Of a stretch of 64,000 nucleotides of DNA, positions 20,483-28,662 are shown piece by piece. The notes under the pieces were generated by a model. It saw only the letters and a program-made list of their open reading frames with translations, was not told the DNA's origin and did no database searches. Source of the stretch: Neobacillus massiliamazoniensis (GTDB taxonomy: Bacteria; Bacillota; Bacilli; Bacillales; Cytobacillaceae); assembly GCF_001048695.1 (NCBI RefSeq), contig NZ_CVRB01000003.1, positions 682,001-746,000 of the forward strand. Reading direction: 5' to 3'. Position 1 is the first letter of the stretch, and the number at the start of each line of letters is the position of its first letter. A program made the position numbers and the translations under genes.

Positions 20483-20500
20483 ATTTTTCCTCCCAAAAAT

Positions 20501-20533
20501 CCTTCTTCCATAATCCTGCCCGTTACTTGAATA
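20501..20533. repeat. attC-like element, left half only
   Basis: CCTTCTTCCATAATCCTGCC followed by CGTTACTTGAATAAG. No right half follows before the next left half at 20595. Confidence 0.75.
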
Positions 20534-20594
20534 AGAAAATAAACATACCATATTTTTCCTATAATAACTTAATTCTACAACATCTATAAAAACT

Positions 20595-20687
20595 CCTTCT
20601 TCAACTATCCTGCCTCGTTAGTCGAATAAGAAATAAAGATCGTAGCAGCGATCATTCCTGAACTCAAGCACCCTTAATTTCAATAAG
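20595..20687. repeat. attC-like element, full copy
   Basis: CCTTCTTCAACTATCCTGCC, TCGTTAGTCGAATAAG, stem GATCGTAGCAGCGATC, right CTCAAGCACCCTTAATTTC. Confidence 0.85.
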
Positions 20688-20806
20688 GTCATTCATCAAA
20701 AGACGAGTCTAAAACTTCCATAAGCAACAGTCCCATAGCGACCTGAACCAAAATCTCCGTACTCTTTCTGTTTTTTCCCATTTCTACTAAAATAGGTAGT
20801 TAGTGA

Positions 20807-20962
20807 CTACTTGAAATACCATAAGCATAGGGAAGTGATCGTGAGAGCTGCCCAAATACCCATGTTTATTTTATTCGAATTCTTGCCAGCTTTATTTGTT
20901 ACAATGAATGATGCAACTGAACCAACTGCTAAAAGTAATACCATGATTGCAAAATTACTCAT
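20807..20962 (-). CDS. Small membrane protein, 51 residues
   Basis: A short gene with an excellent GGGGGAGGGG ribosome site. The product starts MSNFAIMVLLLAVGSVASFI, continues with a charged loop TNKAGKNSNKIN and a second hydrophobic helix MGIWAALTITSLCLWYF. It is too short for family assignment but has the two-helix layout of the other small membrane cassettes here. Confidence 0.7.
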   Translation of the reverse strand: MSNFAIMVLLLAVGSVASFIVTNKAGKNSNKINMGIWAALTITSLCLWYFK

Positions 20963-21139
20963 GATCTGTTCCCCTCCCCCCTATTTTGAAGATTAAGTAT
21001 ATTTATCCAGATTATAACATCATTTTTCAGAAAATAGAAAGAAATGAAAGACCTCCCATACTTCCGCCCAAAAAATTTCAAAGATGTATAGTGACAAATT
21101 TGTTAATACTATTATGCGGGGGCGGACTGGAAATGAAAG

Positions 21140-21178
21140 TACCCTTTTAGGGGCCACCCAAGGGTACTCTTTTGTTTT
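21140..21178 (+). terminator. Intrinsic terminator
   Basis: GTACCCTT and AAGGGTAC form the stem around a loop that itself contains GGGGCC, followed by TCTTTTGTTTT. The gene it served is not recognisable. Confidence 0.7.
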
Positions 21179-21224
21179 CGAATGTAATAAAAAGGGGAGG
21201 ATCCAATATTATTTACTTTCTGTT

Positions 21225-21274
21225 CTCTTCTTGAACTATCGCACCCTATAGTTCAAGTGCATTTTTTCACAATC
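21225..21274. repeat. attC-like element, right half
   Basis: CTCTTCTTGAACTATCGCACCC then TATAGTTCAAG form a palindrome (CTTGAACTAT...ATAGTTCAAG), followed by the common tail TGCATTTTTTCACAATC. Confidence 0.75.
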
Positions 21275-21353
21275 TCTTTTTTTGAAACGGGAACAGACGA
21301 AAAACAAAGATATCAACTTTTATACAAGAATACATTCTACACTTAGACCATCA

Positions 21354-21860
21354 TTATATAGTTCTGCAATATCTCAAAGTTACATAACTTTCATTATCCA
21401 TATTAGCGAAACTAGTTTGTTCCTGGACAAATTGAAATTGTCTTGCCTCATAAAAAGGGATTCCTTTTGCATTTCCTTTGGCAACTGAAACCCACTGCTT
21501 TATTGCACCATTACTTCTTTGAATCTCTGTTATGGCTTGTAAAATCTTTGTCCCAATTCCCTCTCCCCGACGGTTTGGGTCTAAATAAAGCACGAATATT
21601 TCACTTTGGTCTTTGCTGATAAGACCACCACCTATTGCTCCAACAACGATGTTTTCTTCTGTCGCTACATACCATCCATCCCAGCCACTATTTGTATGTG
21701 TTACTTCATTATGAATCCGTTCATAATTGTAAAATTCATTGATAATTCTTTCTATATATTCATTTGAATGTGTTTCCATATATGTATCTCTATAACCTTC
21801 TGAACAGACCTTGATAATTCCGTTTATATGTTCAATCTCAGCCTTTTTCACTTCTATCAT
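21354..21860 (-). CDS. GNAT-family N-acetyltransferase
   Basis: The 168-residue protein has the GNAT core: AIGGGLISKDQSEIFVLYLD followed by the acetyl-CoA loop RRGEGIGTKIL (R/Q-x-x-G-x-G) and the C-terminal AKGNAKGIPFYEARQFQFV. The start MIEVKKAEIEHINGI is set by GGGGTG. The gene immediately upstream ends 12 bp before, so they may be co-transcribed. The substrate is unknown. Confidence 0.9.
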   Translation of the reverse strand: MIEVKKAEIEHINGIIKVCSEGYRDTYMETHSNEYIERIINEFYNYERIHNEVTHTNSGWDGWYVATEENIVVGAIGGGLISKDQSEIFVLYLDPNRRGEGIGTKILQAITEIQRSNGAIKQWVSVAKGNAKGIPFYEARQFQFVQEQTSFANMDNESYVTLRYCRTI

Positions 21861-21881
21861 AAAAAACACCCCATTTTGTCA

Positions 21882-22472
21882 CTAGTCTGTTATGTACTTT
21901 GTTTGGACAGAGTTACTTAATGTAGGAACTGAAAGTAATTCGGTTAATCTGCTTAAATATAAATAATGCTTATCACTTCGTAACGATTCAGGTATTGTTA
22001 CACCTTTATGAATCATTTCTAACATCGGCGAGGTAAGAAGAACTTCAACAATTAGTAAGCCTGATTCTTCAAAGTTTATTTTGAAACCTGCAAATACGTC
22101 TTGTTTTATGTCTTTAACTGTTTGAATAACATTTTGTAACTTAATACCGCTAATTGTTATTTTTATTAAAGGAAAACACTTTACCATAGGATTCTCCACT
22201 AACTTTCTATTCCTATAATCATAAACGAAATAGAACATATCCTCATATTGTTTCAGTTTTTGTAGTTCATTAGTTAGAAAGTAATATTGGTCAGTAAGTC
22301 CAGCAGATAATGGTGACTCTTCTTCACCAACAAATAAGGTCAGATTTTCTGGGGAAGGAATTGATATCGTTGTTATTGAGTTTTTTGAAAAGTTGGAGGC
22401 AAATTCCATTATTTCATTTAGCTGATGATTTGATAATTCACCTTTATGGATACCTATCAAGTATTGGTTCAT
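21882..22472 (-). CDS. Hypothetical protein, 196 residues
   Basis: I do not recognise the family. The protein is soluble, mixed alpha/beta, with no cysteines in conserved arrangement. It begins MNQYLIGIHKGELSNHQLNE after AAGGAGTGTATT. It may form a two-gene cassette with the acetyltransferase, because no element separates them. Confidence 0.65.
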   Translation of the reverse strand: MNQYLIGIHKGELSNHQLNEIMEFASNFSKNSITTISIPSPENLTLFVGEEESPLSAGLTDQYYFLTNELQKLKQYEDMFYFVYDYRNRKLVENPMVKCFPLIKITISGIKLQNVIQTVKDIKQDVFAGFKINFEESGLLIVEVLLTSPMLEMIHKGVTIPESLRSDKHYLYLSRLTELLSVPTLSNSVQTKYITD

Positions 22473-22528
22473 ATTAAATACACTCCTTATATACTTACTA
22501 ATTAAATATGATGTGTATAATGGAAAAT

Positions 22529-22602
22529 CCTTCTTAAACTAAACTGCCATTTACTTCAATAAGAAAAAAACATCCCTTATTAAAGGAATGCACCAGTTAG
22601 CT
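22529..22602. repeat. attC-like element of duplicated cassette, copy 1
   Basis: CCTTCTTAAACTAAACTGCC, ATTTACTTCAATAAG, stem CATCCCTTATTAAAGGAATG, right CACCAGTTAGC. From TTTACTTCAATAAG at 22550 rightward it is identical to the copy at 38832. Confidence 0.88.
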
Positions 22603-22994
22603 TATTTCACAATGTTATTATATTTTTTTTCTTTATACCTTTTTATCGCATAGTAACTCAAGTAAAATATCACTACATAAATAACCCATCCAAGAATACT
22701 GCCGCTATGAATATTAATACCATTAGCACGAAGACACGCTAAAGTTAAAACTGAAAGAACAACAGAAATTAGTGAAGAAATTAATACATCTTTAGAAGTC
22801 ATATCCTTCTTGGTTGGTTCCCCTTTTTCAAAAAAAAATTCTAAAATTCGCATTAGCATTAATTACACCGCCTTTATTTAAAATAGCTTTAATAAATCCA
22901 ATCCTTTTTATATTCTTAATTCCCATTATATTGCATTTTTTGATTTTTAAAAATTAATATTATTGTCAAATTACTTACTATCTTTATTCAACTA
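22550..22994 (-). repeat. Duplicated cassette unit, copy 1 (445 bp)
   Basis: This unit (inner element part, gene and upstream region) recurs at 38832-39276 with only about three mismatches. Identity begins just inside one element and stops at ATTCAACTA inside the next, while flanking DNA is unrelated. The unit of duplication is therefore one gene plus one element. Confidence 0.92.
22602..22859 (-). CDS. Small membrane protein, duplicated cassette gene
   Basis: The 85-residue product begins MLMRILEFFFEKGEP, has hydrophobic helices at about 27-45 (VLISSLISVVLSVLTLACL) and 55-73, and ends in a lysine-rich tail. The family is unknown. It differs from its second copy at one residue (Y versus F in YLSYYAIK). 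Confidence 0.75.
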   Translation of the reverse strand: MLMRILEFFFEKGEPTKKDMTSKDVLISSLISVVLSVLTLACLRANGINIHSGSILGWVIYVVIFYLSYYAIKRYKEKKYNNIVK

Positions 22995-23087
22995 TCCTGC
23001 CACGTTAGTTCAATAATTTGAACAAAAAAAGCGTAAATCCTATTTGTGAGGCCCCCTATTATTTATTGCATAACTTCACAAGTTAAG
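22985..23087. repeat. attC-like element, degenerate right half
   Basis: TATTCAACTATCCTGCC, ACGTTAGTTCAATAATTTG, then a divergent right part GGCCCCCTATTATTTATTGC and CATAACTTCACAAG. The next gene is on the opposite strand, so this end is not maintained as a stop-codon junction. Confidence 0.7.
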
Positions 23088-23173
23088 GACACAAGCAAAT
23101 TCATAACAAAATTGCCCCAACTTAGATAACTTTTTCCAACCCTTTAAGGTATTATAATATTGAGGTGTTTAAC

Positions 23174-24421
23174 ATGAAATTTAAATTCGAACCTGCTGGA
23201 TTAAAGCAAGAAATAAAAGATTTACTTAAGTTTTGTGAAGAGCATAAAATAGATTGTTATTTTGATGGTGAAGAATTTAGTGAGATTGATGATGATGATG
23301 ATCATCATTATCATGATGATGATGATGATGAATTTTTATTTAATTACGAATTGGATACTGAAGTCTATTTACCACGTGTTGAATATGATATAGATCCTTC
23401 TCCGCTTTCTCATATTTTAGAAATAATAGATGAGGCAAAGGATTGTAGATTAATTGACGACTCAAAATTGATAAGTGGAAATAAAGCATTAATTCGAATA
23501 TCTACTGATAAGAGGTCTGTACTACATGATTTAAATGATATAAGTACAGAAATATTTATTTCTGATAAAAAATTTGAGATTGACATGATTGATGGTATTA
23601 CAAGTTTTCACATTAAATTAACAATAGAGAATATGTACAATAAATATGTCCCTCCATATGATGATAATGATTTGTTCATTCAAATTATTTCAAACCAACA
23701 AATAGAAGAGAAGGACCTAAATATCATTTTTGATTCTTATAGTTTTGAACTTAAGTCGACTTTAAATTTAGAAATTGATGAAAGTCCTTGGGTTTATGAG
23801 TTATGGGATGATGAAGATAATGAAGATTTAGATAAAAGCATAAAGCTAAGACCCTTACTTTATGGGAAAGGGGTTCCAGAGTTATTAGCTCTCTACAATT
23901 CATCAAATACGAACTCTTTGCCTGAACAGAGAATTTTAACTTATTGTAGGGTTATTGAATATGTTTCCCAAACAGTGATAAGAAAAGATCTTATTGAAAA
24001 GACAGTAACAAAGCTGTCTAGTTCGAGAGTCTTGACGCCTGATGCAAACTACGTTTTAGAGTTAGGGAGAATATTTGAAGATCATAGAAGTCAGAAGAAA
24101 GATTATCTTGCATTTAAAATAACAATTGGAACCTGTTCTGACCTTTATGAATTAGTAAACTATGCACCTAAATTCCTAAAGAAAACAAACAAAATAAGAT
24201 TAGAAACCAATAATGATGAACAGCAAAAAGCATTGGACGAAATCGCAAGTTCAATTTCCTCTACTAGAAATATGTTTGCTCATGCAAAAACAAATTATGA
24301 ACTGAAAGGTGACGAATGTCCTCCTGATCAGTTATTCGAGTTTTCCCTACTAATAGATAAAGTTGCCCAACAAGTTATTAGATGGTTTTCTAGACAACAT
24401 GAAGATACAAGGATTATATAA
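23174..24421 (+). CDS. HEPN-domain protein with Asp/His-rich insert
   Basis: The 415-residue protein starts MKFKFEPAGLKQEIKD after GAGGTG. Residues 39-54 are a dense acidic/histidine stretch (DDDDDHHYHDDDDD), a possible metal-binding segment. The middle is beta-rich and unassigned. The C-terminal 150 residues are helical with SISSTRNMFAHAKTNY, an R-x4-H motif typical of HEPN ribonuclease domains, as in Apea-like and other defence proteins. It is one of few + strand genes in the array and has its own terminator. A role in phage defence or RNA cleavage is inferred. Confidence 0.72.
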   Translation: MKFKFEPAGLKQEIKDLLKFCEEHKIDCYFDGEEFSEIDDDDDHHYHDDDDDEFLFNYELDTEVYLPRVEYDIDPSPLSHILEIIDEAKDCRLIDDSKLISGNKALIRISTDKRSVLHDLNDISTEIFISDKKFEIDMIDGITSFHIKLTIENMYNKYVPPYDDNDLFIQIISNQQIEEKDLNIIFDSYSFELKSTLNLEIDESPWVYELWDDEDNEDLDKSIKLRPLLYGKGVPELLALYNSSNTNSLPEQRILTYCRVIEYVSQTVIRKDLIEKTVTKLSSSRVLTPDANYVLELGRIFEDHRSQKKDYLAFKITIGTCSDLYELVNYAPKFLKKTNKIRLETNNDEQQKALDEIASSISSTRNMFAHAKTNYELKGDECPPDQLFEFSLLIDKVAQQVIRWFSRQHEDTRII

Positions 24422-24477
24422 AAATAAGACTACACTATAAGTTAAATATATTTAAGATGAATTATTACCGAAGAATA

Positions 24478-24524
24478 AAGCCTGTACACTAGATTACAAA
24501 GTAATCACAGCTACAGGCTTTTTA
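24478..24524 (+). terminator. Terminator of the HEPN gene
   Basis: AAGCCTGTA and TACAGGCTT pair, with an inner ATTAC/GTAAT stem, followed by TTTT. Confidence 0.85.
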
Positions 24525-24566
24525 ATAGTGTCTTCAAAAAACTAATTCACCTAATTATTGAAGAAG

Positions 24567-24659
24567 TCTTATTAAACTATTCTGCCCAGTTAGTGGAACA
24601 AAAAAAGAGTAGCCGCAGCGACTCTTTTATAAACTCTCGCACCCAGTTAGTTGTACAAC
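24567..24659. repeat. attC-like element, full copy
   Basis: CTTATTAAACTATTCTGCCC, AGTTAGTGGAACAAAA, stem AAGAGTAGCCGCAGCGACTCTT, right AAACTCTCGCACCCA then GTTAGTTGTACAAC. Confidence 0.85.
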
Positions 24660-24671
24660 ATTATTTAAATA

Positions 24672-25082
24672 TCACCTTTTTAAAATAAACCTTTGGGGAG
24701 GACCATAGGATTGTTCTCCCTGAAAATATACTAGTTTATTGGGGATACAAGAAATGATGAATGGCATTCCACACCATATTAATTTTTCTAATACTTCAGC
24801 TAGCGGCAACTCTTTCCCGTCCATATCACTTATTATCGAGGTCATTACATAGCACATTTTTCCCGCACCTTGTTTTCTTAGTATCTTTTCGATTACTTCT
24901 GGGTCTGAATTAGGTTTTGGTATCTCAAAAATTAAATCTTTACGAAAACAATCTAAAGGGTCTGTTATTCTTGCTATCCTACTATGACGGTACTTGTTTG
25001 AAGTTAATTCGAATAAAGTCCTTTGTTGAATGCCTTTTATGAAAAACGTTTTAACAACGATTTCTTCGATTTCCTTGTTCAT
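24672..25082 (-). CDS. Hypothetical protein, 136 residues
   Basis: The start MNKEIEEIVVKTFFIKG follows GGGAGGGG. The product has an alpha/beta pattern with several isolated cysteines (DCFRKDL, GKMCYVMTS, IWCGMPFIISCIP) and ends QSYGPPQRFILKR. The family is not recognised. It sits alone between two elements as a single-gene cassette. Confidence 0.7.
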   Translation of the reverse strand: MNKEIEEIVVKTFFIKGIQQRTLFELTSNKYRHSRIARITDPLDCFRKDLIFEIPKPNSDPEVIEKILRKQGAGKMCYVMTSIISDMDGKELPLAEVLEKLIWCGMPFIISCIPNKLVYFQGEQSYGPPQRFILKR

Positions 25083-25137
25083 CCCAACCCCTCCCACAAC
25101 TTAATGTTACCATAAAACACCATATGTGGCGGGTGGT

Positions 25138-25225
25138 TCTTATTGAACTAAACTGCCACTTTAGTTGAAATACAAAAAAGATGGGATCTGGCATTAATCC
25201 CATCTTTAAGTATATTTAGTTCACA
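25138..25225. repeat. attC-like element, variant right half
   Basis: TTCTTATTGAACTAAACTGCC, ACTTTAGTTGAAATAC, a strong stem AAGATGGGAT/ATCCCATCTT, then AAGTATATTTAGTTCAC in place of the usual right box. Confidence 0.8.
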
Positions 25226-25363
25226 TTTTTCTCGAAAGACGACATTAATAACTCATGTCTAATTTTGTAATCATTTGTCGAATCTGTTTCAATATTTTAT
25301 AAATCTTTTATAATATTTGAGGTGACATTTTAACTATCATTTTCCTAGGAGTTTAGTCTAAGT

Positions 25364-25546
25364 ATGAACAATTGTTTTTTAGAAATATCCCTTTTAAAAC
25401 TTATAAATGAAAAAAAGAAAAAGCTTATAAAAATAGCTGAGAAGAACGGAATTAACAGTTCATCAACTGTAGCATGTAGCCAAGAGTTAGATAGTTTACT
25501 TAACGAATTTAGGAAGTTAAAAACTAATAACAAAATCAATCCATAA
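25364..25546 (+). CDS. Spo0E-like aspartyl-phosphate phosphatase
   Basis: The 60-residue protein is a small two-helix Spo0E-family phosphatase: helix one LLKLINEKKKKLIKIAEKNG, a serine-rich loop, and helix two with the signature SQELDSLLNEF. In Bacillus these proteins dephosphorylate Spo0A~P and delay sporulation. The ribosome site CTAGGAG is weak and somewhat distant. A hairpin ACTTCGCAAT...ATTGCGAAGT follows 33 bp downstream. Confidence 0.85.
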   Translation: MNNCFLEISLLKLINEKKKKLIKIAEKNGINSSSTVACSQELDSLLNEFRKLKTNNKINP

Positions 25547-25578
25547 GAGATCTTTAGTGGATAATTTTATATTTAATT

Positions 25579-25605
25579 ACTTCGCAATATAGGTCAATTG
25601 CGAAG
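25579..25605. terminator. Hairpin after the Spo0E-like gene
   Basis: ACTTCGCAAT and ATTGCGAAGT are perfect arms with a seven-base loop. The T-run is weak, so termination is probable rather than certain. Confidence 0.6.
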
Positions 25606-25617
25606 TTAATAAACAAC

Positions 25618-25712
25618 TTCTTCTTCAACAATTCTGCCCCTTTAGTACAAGAAGCAAAAAGATCGCCGCAGCGATCTCCATCTTTAAATCTTGCACCCGA
25701 TAGTTTAAGAAG
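25618..25712. repeat. attC-like element, full copy
   Basis: TTCTTCTTCAACAATTCTGCC, CCTTTAGTACAAGAAG, stem GATCGCCGCAGCGATC, then TTGCACCCGATAGTTTAAG. The inner arm and stem are identical to the copy at 27514. Confidence 0.9.
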
Positions 25713-25760
25713 AAATGTTTAAAGTTGGAGATCTAAATCATTTAAAGTCCCTTTCAATAT

Positions 25761-26198
25761 TTATCTGATTTTCTCCGCCAACTCTAAAATAATTCCCTCT
25801 GGACCACGGACGTAGCATAACTTATAACTTTCTTCATATTGCTGTATCTCACTAAAGATTTCCGTGCCCTTCTTTTTCAACTTTGAAACAATAGCTTCAA
25901 TATCTTCAACAGCAAAACAAATATGTCGGATACCCAGCGTATTTGCAAAAGGTTGCTGAATATCTTTTTCATCTGACGGCGTATAAAATTTGACTAGCTC
26001 TATCCATGCCTGACCATCTGGCATCCCCAATCCTACACATGCCGTTTTAACATCATTAAGCCCAACTATTCTGTCCAATTGTTCTCCATCCAATTCCCAT
26101 TCCGCTTGCACTTCAAGTCCTAAATCAAGAAAAAACGCTTTAGCCTCTGAAAGATCATTTACGTTTATACTCACATGATCTATTCTATTGATCTTCAT
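25761..26198 (-). CDS. VOC family protein (glyoxalase/lactoylglutathione lyase-like)
   Basis: The 145-residue protein contains two beta-alpha-beta-beta-beta modules. It starts MKINRIDHVSINVNDLSEAK and includes IRHICFAVEDIEAIVSKLKK at mid-length and the typical end YVRGPEGIILELAEK. The metal-binding positions H8 (IDHVSI), H near 92 (RHICFAV) and the final E are present. AGGAGGTATGAGAT precedes the ATG. The substrate is unknown; fosfomycin-type or epimerase-type functions cannot be excluded. Confidence 0.88.
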   Translation of the reverse strand: MKINRIDHVSINVNDLSEAKAFFLDLGLEVQAEWELDGEQLDRIVGLNDVKTACVGLGMPDGQAWIELVKFYTPSDEKDIQQPFANTLGIRHICFAVEDIEAIVSKLKKKGTEIFSEIQQYEESYKLCYVRGPEGIILELAEKIR

Positions 26199-26288
26199 AT
26201 CTCATACCTCCTATGTTCCTGTTATTTTCAATACCTGTGTTCGTGTAAGGTTTGTTTGAAATTCTAATTCGCTTAAAACAGGAAAATA

Positions 26289-26378
26289 TCCTTCTTCAAC
26301 AAACCTGCCACTTTAGTGCAATAAAAAACGGGCTGCTGTACCAACCCAATTGTTCGACAAAAGCATCCTTATTTGAAA
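26289..26378. repeat. attC-like element, divergent right half
   Basis: CCTTCTTCAACAAACCTGCC, ACTTTAGTGCAATAAAA, stem GGGCTGCTGTACCAACCC (imperfect), right AAAGCATCCTTATTTG. It abuts the stop of the next gene. Confidence 0.8.
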
Positions 26379-26379
26379 A

Positions 26380-26724
26380 TTAAAAATCCAAACGTGCGTA
26401 CATTCTAGCCGATGAAGAAGGAGAAAATCTCACTTTATATTTAGTACCAAGTTCTTTCTTCACTTTCTCTGTTAGCTGTTTCCCCATTGTATTGTGTTTA
26501 TTTTCCAATTTATTTCCACTTGGACGCAATGTATCTTTATTCCATTCAATCCATTCACCATACATCATTCCCCATCTCATAAGTTCTTCTTTTAAATCAT
26601 CTGAAATAGGAACTTCATCAATATCAAAGTTACACCCACATAGATTGCACCAAATTGGGTCTGTATCAACATCACCTTCAACTTTTAAATCATATGTTTC
26701 TTTATTTTCACAAAAACATCTCAT
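26380..26724 (-). CDS. Cysteine-rich zinc-ribbon-like protein
   Basis: The 114-residue protein starts MRCFCENKETYDL and has two cysteine pairs, CFC near the start and WCNLCGCNFDID at about 26-37, which likely bind zinc. The rest is charged and helical and ends RFSPSSSARMYARLDF. The family is not named with confidence. AAAGGAGTAGGG is the ribosome site. Confidence 0.7.
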   Translation of the reverse strand: MRCFCENKETYDLKVEGDVDTDPIWCNLCGCNFDIDEVPISDDLKEELMRWGMMYGEWIEWNKDTLRPSGNKLENKHNTMGKQLTEKVKKELGTKYKVRFSPSSSARMYARLDF

Positions 26725-26740
26725 AACCCTACTCCTTTAT

Positions 26741-26783
26741 GCCTCCGTTTTTAGAAAAGCTACCCGTTACTAAAAGAAGAACA
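26741..26783. repeat. attC-like element, right half only
   Basis: GAAAAGCTACCCGTTACTAAAAG and AAGAAC; the left half is absent or unrecognisable. Confidence 0.6.
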
Positions 26784-26806
26784 ACAAGGTTAGAGACGTA
26801 AACAAA

Positions 26807-27430
26807 CTAAAAAACTTGGAGTACGGTCTTTAATTCACCGTTTTCATCATCAATAAATACATATACAGTTGCCTTATCATGAAAGAAATTATTTATGTTT
26901 TGCTGACAAAGAAAAGTTAATGGTTTTTTATTTATAATGAGCCATTCAGGGTTTTGTAACCAGCGAGGCGGTGTTGACGCATATTTAAACATTTCTTTTA
27001 TTCTGTTCTTTAGCCATTTTTTTAGTTCGCTTTTCTTTAGTTGTGGAGCCTTAGATAATATCTCCTCATAAAAAAAGTCTTCATCAATATCTAACCAGCT
27101 AGGTTGGGTGTCCAGTATAAGGTTGTATTTTTCACTGTAAATGTTACTAGGAGTGAAGGTGATGACTTTCCTGGTTAAGTGCTGACATATTGCTCCGTGA
27201 ATATTTAACTGACCACCTATGCGTTGCCATCCGTTTTTGATTCCATTTCTGTCCTGACCTTCTTGGAGAATAAAATCATAGGTATTGTCACCAATATAGG
27301 TATCTTTTTTGAGATTAGGATCATCTTTTAAAAATTCTTCAATAGAAGGATTATTTATAAAAATTGTTTTAAATTCTTCGATGGTCATTTTTCCTTCAAC
27401 AAAATCGACAAGTATTTGTTCAGCAGACAT
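26807..27430 (-). CDS. Hypothetical protein, 207 residues
   Basis: The start is MSAEQILVDFVEGKMTIEEF with AAGGAGAT upstream. The N-terminal 45 residues (EGKMTIEEFKTIFINNPSIE) resemble the opening helices of immunity proteins found with polymorphic toxins. The centre is beta-rich, and WLKNRIKEMFKYASTPPRWL ... NPEWLIINKKPLTFLCQQNI follows. A toxin-immunity role is a reasonable guess, not shown. Confidence 0.65.
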   Translation of the reverse strand: MSAEQILVDFVEGKMTIEEFKTIFINNPSIEEFLKDDPNLKKDTYIGDNTYDFILQEGQDRNGIKNGWQRIGGQLNIHGAICQHLTRKVITFTPSNIYSEKYNLILDTQPSWLDIDEDFFYEEILSKAPQLKKSELKKWLKNRIKEMFKYASTPPRWLQNPEWLIINKKPLTFLCQQNINNFFHDKATVYVFIDDENGELKTVLQVF

Positions 27431-27513
27431 CAAGTTTTATCTCCTTAAAATAAATTCGCTAGAGCATTTCTAAAAAAATCCTGACTAATATTATTCTCCA
27501 CTCACACAATGAA

Positions 27514-27608
27514 TCCTTCTTCCACTAACCTGCCACTTTAGTACAAGAAGCAAAAAGATCGCCGCAGCGATCTCCATCTTTAACTCTTGCCCCCTTTAGT
27601 TCAAGAAC
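27514..27608. repeat. attC-like element, full copy
   Basis: CCTTCTTCCACTAACCTGCC, ACTTTAGTACAAGAAG, stem GATCGCCGCAGCGATC, right AACTCTTGCCCCC and TTTAGTTCAAGAAC. Confidence 0.92.
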
Positions 27609-27627
27609 TTTTAAAATAATATTAAGA

Positions 27628-28254
27628 CTATTTTCTTGATTTAACTTTATATCTGAGAACTGTTTTTAACTTTGCTGGTTCAACTTTTCTCGCATCTGAA
27701 AGATAAATTTCTCTATGTCTTAGAGTTGCTATTTCTAGATGATTCTCTTCTATGAATTCCTTCATTTTTTTAAAACTTTGTGGTTCATTATCGTAAGAGC
27801 CGATATGAAGTATTTGAACGGATAAACCATCTTTAATCGTATCAAATGATACTTCATCAAGTAGTGGGTTGGGTTTCTTTTTTCTTACGATTTCAAATGC
27901 TCTATCTACTATTTCTTTTGTTACAAAATCTGGTTGTCTAATCATAATAGTATATAATAACTCATCTTTATCAAGTGTATCTAACTTTCTTCCCTCTTCT
28001 GTTAGATCCCAGAGTCCTTCAAGTGGATATACTGTATATTCAAAATATCCTTCTGGAGTATATCCCTGCTTCGGCATCATTCTGATGGCATAAGCTAATG
28101 AAAAAAGAACTTCTATCCTTTTTGAAAATTCTTCACTATTTGGATTTCCTTTTCCCTTAACTGTAATAAATTTTTGTTCTGGAACTGTTACTAATTCAGG
28201 TTTTTGTTTCGGTATGTACAAATCCTTTTCTTGTTTTCTCCATTCATACTTCAT
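27628..28254 (-). CDS. GyrI-like small-molecule-binding domain protein
   Basis: The 208-residue protein begins MKYEWRKQEKDLYIPKQKPE and matches the GyrI-like domain pattern: VPEQKFITVKGKGNPNSEEF, EGYFEYTVYPLEGLWDL, and the C-terminal SVQILHIGSYDNEPQSFKKM. The family binds small amphipathic ligands, and some members hydrolyse electrophiles. AAAAGGAGATG is the ribosome site. It is a single-gene cassette. Confidence 0.85.
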   Translation of the reverse strand: MKYEWRKQEKDLYIPKQKPELVTVPEQKFITVKGKGNPNSEEFSKRIEVLFSLAYAIRMMPKQGYTPEGYFEYTVYPLEGLWDLTEEGRKLDTLDKDELLYTIMIRQPDFVTKEIVDRAFEIVRKKKPNPLLDEVSFDTIKDGLSVQILHIGSYDNEPQSFKKMKEFIEENHLEIATLRHREIYLSDARKVEPAKLKTVLRYKVKSRK

Positions 28255-28289
28255 ATTTGCATCTCCTTTTTAAGTTGTAGGAATAATCT

Positions 28290-28660
28290 AAAATTTAATT
28301 CGGGTTGTTTACGTCAGTGGTCAAAGACGGAGCTAGGGCGCCGATCCATGTCGGCAGCCTATTCTTAGTTGGAGATTGAACTATCGTCTTGGTTAATACT
28401 AACATGCATAATTCGTTTAGCATTAAAGCCCCTTTCCACCTAATACTTGCAGTTTGTCTCGTTCCATACTGGAAATCAATGGTCTCCTCGTTGGATAAGC
28501 GTCTTCGTGATCTCAAGTGTCAGGGATGTTGCATGTGACGCCTCGTCTTTCCATATATCTGTGACCCAGATTGTATCCGAGACTTTATTCGAGATGCTTA
28601 CTACGTACAATTCGCAGCCAGCGACTGGTTGCATGGAATCAGCAGCTTATTGCAAGTTGA
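28290..28660 (-). pseudogene. Antibiotic biosynthesis monooxygenase (ABM) domain remnant
   Basis: The minus strand reads AADSMQPVAGCELYVVSISN then KVSDTIWVTDIWKDEASHAT and TKTLIQRGDH-stop, which is an ABM/YgiN-type domain. The frame has a stop just before AADSM and another after RGDH, and no start codon, so it is broken. Further downstream only an unassignable frame (28295-28516) remains. This is the left part of a GC-richer island reaching to about 30.45 kb. Confidence 0.6.
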
Positions 28661-28662
28661 TG

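Larger units (their letters stand above)
20963..21353. other. Intergenic with terminator and half element
   Basis: No gene is seen. It contains a hairpin GTACCCTT...AAGGGTAC at 21140-21171 with a T-run and the right-half element at 21225. Confidence 0.5.
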
